Source of the DNA: Tomocerus qinae
Taxonomy: Eukaryota; Arthropoda; Collembola; Entomobryomorpha; Tomoceridae
Length of the DNA stretch: 64,000 bases
Reading direction: 5' to 3'
NCBI GenBank assembly: GCA_020055645.1
Contig: CM034548.1
Span: 48,042,296 to 48,106,295, forward strand
Shown here: positions 60,071 to 64,000 of the stretch, piece after piece
How the letters are laid out: each line of letters starts with the position of its first letter
Numbering within the stretch: position 1 is the first letter of the stretch
Notes under the pieces: model-generated
What the model saw: the letters and a program-made list of their open reading frames with translations, nothing else
Told to the model about the DNA's origin: nothing
The model's database searches: none
Position numbers and translations under genes: made by a program

Positions 60071-61723
60071 GCCTCCACAGTACTAATTCTGAATTTCAAA
60101 ATGATTACGCATATTAAGGTTCAGGGGTGGTTCAAAATACGGGGAAATTCAATGAGGGACTGGTTCTGGGGAAGTATCTATGGTATGGCTACGATTTAAA
60201 AATAGAGTTATTGAAATTATTCTATGACGTTTTTTTGGAAAACTTGTATCTAGTCCTAGAATAATGGTCGTAGAAAGACAAAATTGGTCTCTAAAAACGC
60301 AGAAAGTGTCAATTTATAACGAACTGCACTTTGATTCCTAATTTTTACCTCTGGTTACAGGATGTTAATGTTTTCAGTTTTCATAGGAAACTCGCAATGA
60401 AAGACAAAAATTTAAGAATCTATTAGTGCAAATTGCTATAAATTGCCGCAAAAAACATCAACGTTTTATAAAACTGCAACTGACTCATTTCTTTGGGAAT
60501 TAGATTTTTTTAAATGCAACTATATCAAAAATCCAGTAACTCCCTTTTGTCCCTGGATAATCCACGATACCAAAAATGCAGGTCCTATGAGATGAAAAGA
60601 TGTTATGATGAATTTTAAATGCAATGGAGGTTGACCCTAATTGCTGTTGATGGATAATCCGAGGGCATAAGTCAAAGCAATTCCAAAAAACTAGATTCTA
60701 GGAAACGGTGAACTGGGGAAGTGTATTATTATAAAGATTTCTATACTGGCTTATAATAGCATTTCCATCAATGCATTGGCAATAATGTTATTGTTATTAC
60801 TACTTTTGAAGTTGGCATCGTTTCTGGTACTCTTCTTGTAATAGTCACTGACTTGTCCAATTACTTCCTCCGCCTCCGCCAAACTCGATGTTAGATGATA
60901 GACGATTTGTTTGTGTTTTGTAAGTGTCAGCAAACAATAACATATTATATTCAAAATATCGCGCACAATGTGACGTCATTTCTAACGGTCATACCATTGA
61001 GGCACCTACGAACGGATGATCGAACTCACAGAGCGAGTTAATTGTACATATTTACATGTAATTTTTTTCGAAATTTATTTGCGATGCAGGGCCAATTCTA
61101 CATTAGCTAGGGTGTCATGCAAGAGGTCAAAAAAAAGATAATCTAATGACTTGGTTACACAAAGAGGCGGATTTTGGATATACGTTTTGGGAAAGCCGTA
61201 AAGACAACCTTTGCAAGTGTCCTCACAGTTAGCGATCTAAATAAAATTTTGAAATTTCCCCTTTTGAGTAACCCCCAAATGCGATTGGCTTTTTTTTGAG
61301 CCATCATTCGTATTTGTAGCTATTGTATATTTTGAGAATCGTCGCAGAGTATGAGACCTAGTCGAACATGATTTTAAAGCATGAAAAAGGGCACTCTTAA
61401 GCCTACCTATGCGGTATTCGGAGATTTCGTCAATAAAATTTCGACAATTGACAATGGTAATTCCGACAATAGGTAAAAGGTGATTCCGATAATGTTAAAG
61501 GAGATATCGACAATGTTAATGAGGAATTCGATAATGATGAAATTCGAAAGTAGTCTCTATACAATTATTATAATCAGTCATTGTTTAGTGAAAAGAAAAA
61601 ATAGAGTAATCATTTTACCTACCTATCTATGTATGTATGAATCTACGGGTGTGTGCTAGGGTGCACGGAAAAAAATATTTTAGTATGCAGATGTATTGAA
61701 ACGCAACGAATTTTTTTTGCAGG

Positions 61724-62088
61724 CCTGGCTCGGCTCGGCTCGCTGAAATTTTTTTATGGACCTGGCTCGGCTCGCCTTATTGGATGATGTGGCTCGGCTC
61801 GCCCTTGCCTTGGCCGGCTCGCTCAAAACTATTTCCCGCCATTTTTATTTTAAACCTACAGGCTGCTTAACCATTGGTGGCTCGATTTTTCAGCGAGCCG
61901 AGCCGAGTCATGGACCCGGCTCGGCTCGGTTGAAATTTTTTTAAGGACCTGGCTCGGCTCGGCTCGCCAAAATTTTTTTAATGGCTTGCTCGGCTCGTCC
62001 CGCCAAAATTTTTGTTAATGGCTTGCTCGGCTCGTCTCGCCAAAAATTTTTTTGAGGGTCTGGCTCGGCTCTGACCTAAACTAGCATG
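61724..62088. mobile_element. GAGCC-array element, copy 2 (inverted)
   Basis: Reads as GGCTCGGCTCG units here, the reverse complement of copy 1 at 203-499, and ends GACCTAAACTAGCATG, the mirror of the left end of copy 1. It is interrupted around 61815-61880 by non-repeat sequence. Confidence 0.65.
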
Positions 62089-62576
62089 TGTGGTTGGAGT
62101 TCGATTCTCTGGCAAAGCTGTTTATTATAATCTCAGTACGGAAGCGTACTAAGAGTTGTATTATAATGTACTTGACTTGAGTACGTTTGCGCTAACGTCA
62201 AATACGCAAATTTATATCAATAAAATGGGAATGTAGCGATATTGTTCAATACGCATGCTGTACTCAATATAAATGGGGAATGCACTAGTCCCAAAATTAA
62301 ATACATACTATACGTATTCACTATTGAATACATTAGTGTACGCATTTTTCTGTGTGAGTCAAAATGCACAGGAGGCAATGTAATCCATGTGACATAAAAC
62401 AATGAACTTTTTGACGCGTAATTCTTCTGAACTTCAATAGCATCTTTAGTTTAATTATCAACACTAAGTACTTACTTTTTTAACTGTACAATACTACAGT
62501 TTAAATTGTTTTTCAAATAGGTAAATTATTAGAAATCTAAACGTTAAGATAAATATTATGTATGAACGGAACATTA

Positions 62577-63430
62577 ATTGGCATACGCTCTGTAGCATAA
62601 AATGAAAAATCCTCTTGTTGGCATAAAAATCCCCACATTGGCATAAAGTTTTCTCCCCATAAAGGCATAAAATTATGTTTCGCTATTTTGCATATAAACT
62701 ATATATAGCAAGTGAGACCAAGGTGAGTGACTAGATTAGGAATTCTATGCTATAAATGAATTTACATTTTTGAAATATGAATATCATGCTAATCGCTACA
62801 AAGTTCTAGTTACTTCTTTGAAAAGAATGTTCCGTTACTTCTCTAGTCGTTAGTTCTATTCCAACAATGGTCGAATATTTTTTTCTCAAATTAAAAATAA
62901 AATTACTGAACAGTTAGCCAGGAGTGGTTACGTGTATCAAGCACGTATTTAGTAGGGGGCGCAGCGCCCCCCTAAATCTGAGAAAAAAAGATTTTTTTTC
63001 TCAAAAATGGCCTAAAATTGCAAAAATTTTTCGCGTTTCGCGAGAATATGTCTCCTTTTTGCTTCCGCCCCCTTTGAACAAATTTCTAGATACGTGCCTG
63101 ACGTGTATACTAAGCGTTATATTTACAAGGGTTCCAACTATATTGGGTCAGAAACATCTACTATTTGACAAAATACACTCATAAAAGTTGTTAAAATCCG
63201 TTCAAGATTGAGCTATTCCAAGTGGATTTATACTCAAGCAGATAAGATTTGAATTATGATAATTACTATACTTCAATAGTTTATAATTGACATTGCCATA
63301 CACATTCCATTCACATATTACTCATTTTATGCCTAAAATAATTATTTGACTAAGTAAAATTTATGCCAATAAATTCTGCCAATAAGGGTGTCTGAAAAAA
63401 ATTATTTTATGCCACAGAGCGCATGCCAAT
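62577..63430. mobile_element. TA-flanked transposon with GGCATAAA subterminal repeats
   Basis: 28-bp terminal inverted repeats (ATTGGCATACGCTCTGTAGC on the left; the right end mirrors it with two differences), TA on each side (62575-62576, 63431-63432). The left subterminal part repeats TTGGCATAAA four times. It is 854 bp with no transposase and is interrupted by the hAT MITE at 62938-63100. Confidence 0.8.
62938..63100. mobile_element. hAT MITE, 163 bp, nested
   Basis: Ends CAAGCACGTATTTAG and, in reverse, CAGGCACGTATCTAG. Perfect 8-bp duplication ACGTGTAT at 62930-62937 and 63101-63108. G/C-rich subterminal parts (GGGGGCGCAGCGCCCCC). It lies inside the TA-flanked element, so it inserted later. 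Confidence 0.9.
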
Positions 63431-63756
63431 TAGGGGGTGATTCGAATGAACATGTCCAAATCACTGTGACATTTCTTCAAAATTCATAGAGCACAGCCGT
63501 AACAGTAACATATTATATGCAATTCTACACCCATTCTTCCACAAACAGTATAAAAAGGGGCGATGTCGTTAGTGTCGTTAGTCTAATCAACATTCATCAA
63601 ATCATTGGCTAGTGTTGATTAACACTTATTATTATTAGCTCAATATATTATGCCAGTCTAATGGGACTAGATGTGACAACAGGATTGTAAGAAGACAAAA
63701 GGGGCAATATTATAAAGATGTATTAGTACTTGTCACTTACTAGTGCTTAATGAATT
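63431..63756. other. Short gene-free gap before the LINE fragment
   Basis: AT-rich sequence with a small direct repeat GATGTCGTTAGTGTCGTTAG near 63562. No exon or mobile element recognised. Confidence 0.4.
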
Positions 63757-64000
63757 TGCATCGAAAAATTAGAATGCCAATGTGTTCTTAATCTATGTCA
63801 TGCAATTGTTTATCATAACTGTCCTGATTATTTCTATGATTATGTGCAAAAGAAAGACAACGTAACGCAATATGCTTTAAGAAATAAAAGCTCTATTTTC
63901 TACAGTTCTATTCCAAAGAATAGGTATGGATTCCGATCCTTCCAGGAGTCAGCATCCAAATTGTGGAATGAATTACCAGAATTCATGCAAACAATTGAAA
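63757..64000 (+). pseudogene. C-terminal fragment of a LINE reverse transcriptase, cut by window edge
   Basis: An open frame reading CHAIVYHNCPDYFYDYV, then YGFRSFQESASKLWNELPEF. The F-x5-A-x2-LWN-x-LP motif is typical of the end of the Pol protein of jockey/CR1-like non-LTR retrotransposons (established family knowledge). A TGA precedes the frame near 63750, so either the copy is 5'-truncated or broken, or the frame shifts upstream. The stop codon lies beyond the window. Confidence 0.7.

Larger units (their letters stand above)
57181..61723. other. Gene-free repeat-rich stretch
   Basis: No supported exon. Holds two short inverted-repeat elements (58507-58670 and 59100-59323) and the double-unit dispersed repeat at 59368-60070. 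The remainder is AT-rich and unremarkable. Confidence 0.5.

Overview
This is animal nuclear DNA, most likely from an arthropod. It is AT-rich, its genes have introns with GT-AG junctions, it carries a BEL/Pao LTR retrotransposon, and it is crowded with small non-autonomous DNA transposons. I cannot fix the species from sequence alone; a hexapod such as a springtail is only a guess.

Layout. (1) 1-9.1 kb: two minus-strand, two-exon genes (coding spans 2148-3551 and 7344-9000). Each encodes a secreted protein of about 400 residues. Both have a signal-peptide exon, one phase-1 intron and a shared core motif, so they look like diverged tandem paralogues of a family I do not recognise. A 248-bp imperfect tandem repeat lies between them. 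(2) 10887-17060: a complete-length BEL/Pao element on the minus strand. It has 332-bp LTRs differing at one base, a 5-bp target duplication (ATTAC), a tRNA-Tyr-type primer binding site and a polypurine tract. Its gag-pol reading frame is broken by several stops and frameshifts and by an internal deletion. (3) 17-24 kb: no gene seen; palindromic MITEs and a tRNA-like sequence. (4) 24364-55575, plus strand: a 19-exon gene for a TBC1D1/TBC1D4-type Rab GTPase-activating protein (Drosophila pollux-like), with two PTB domains, Akt-type sites, a TBC domain and a C-terminal coiled coil. Every junction keeps the reading frame, giving 1,336 codons. The introns hold an LTR-TRIM, a 1.33-kb hAT-like element, three copies of an unclassified repeat and several MITEs. 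Two candidate alternative first exons would replace the first PTB domain. (5) 55.6-64 kb: 3' UTR, then nested repeats and, at the right edge, the C-terminal end of a LINE-type reverse transcriptase.

The observations I rate highest are: a miniature LTR element (25055-25924) whose two identical LTRs each contain a near-complete tRNA cloverleaf with a Pol III terminator; the unknown secreted-protein pair; the hAT-like element with CCCGTG arrays that holds a copy of a repeat also found nearby in the same gene; and the candidate alternative N-termini of the TBC1D gene. Functional statements about the TBC protein rest on knowledge of the family. Exon boundaries, LTRs, target duplications and inverted repeats were read directly by eye, without alignment software.
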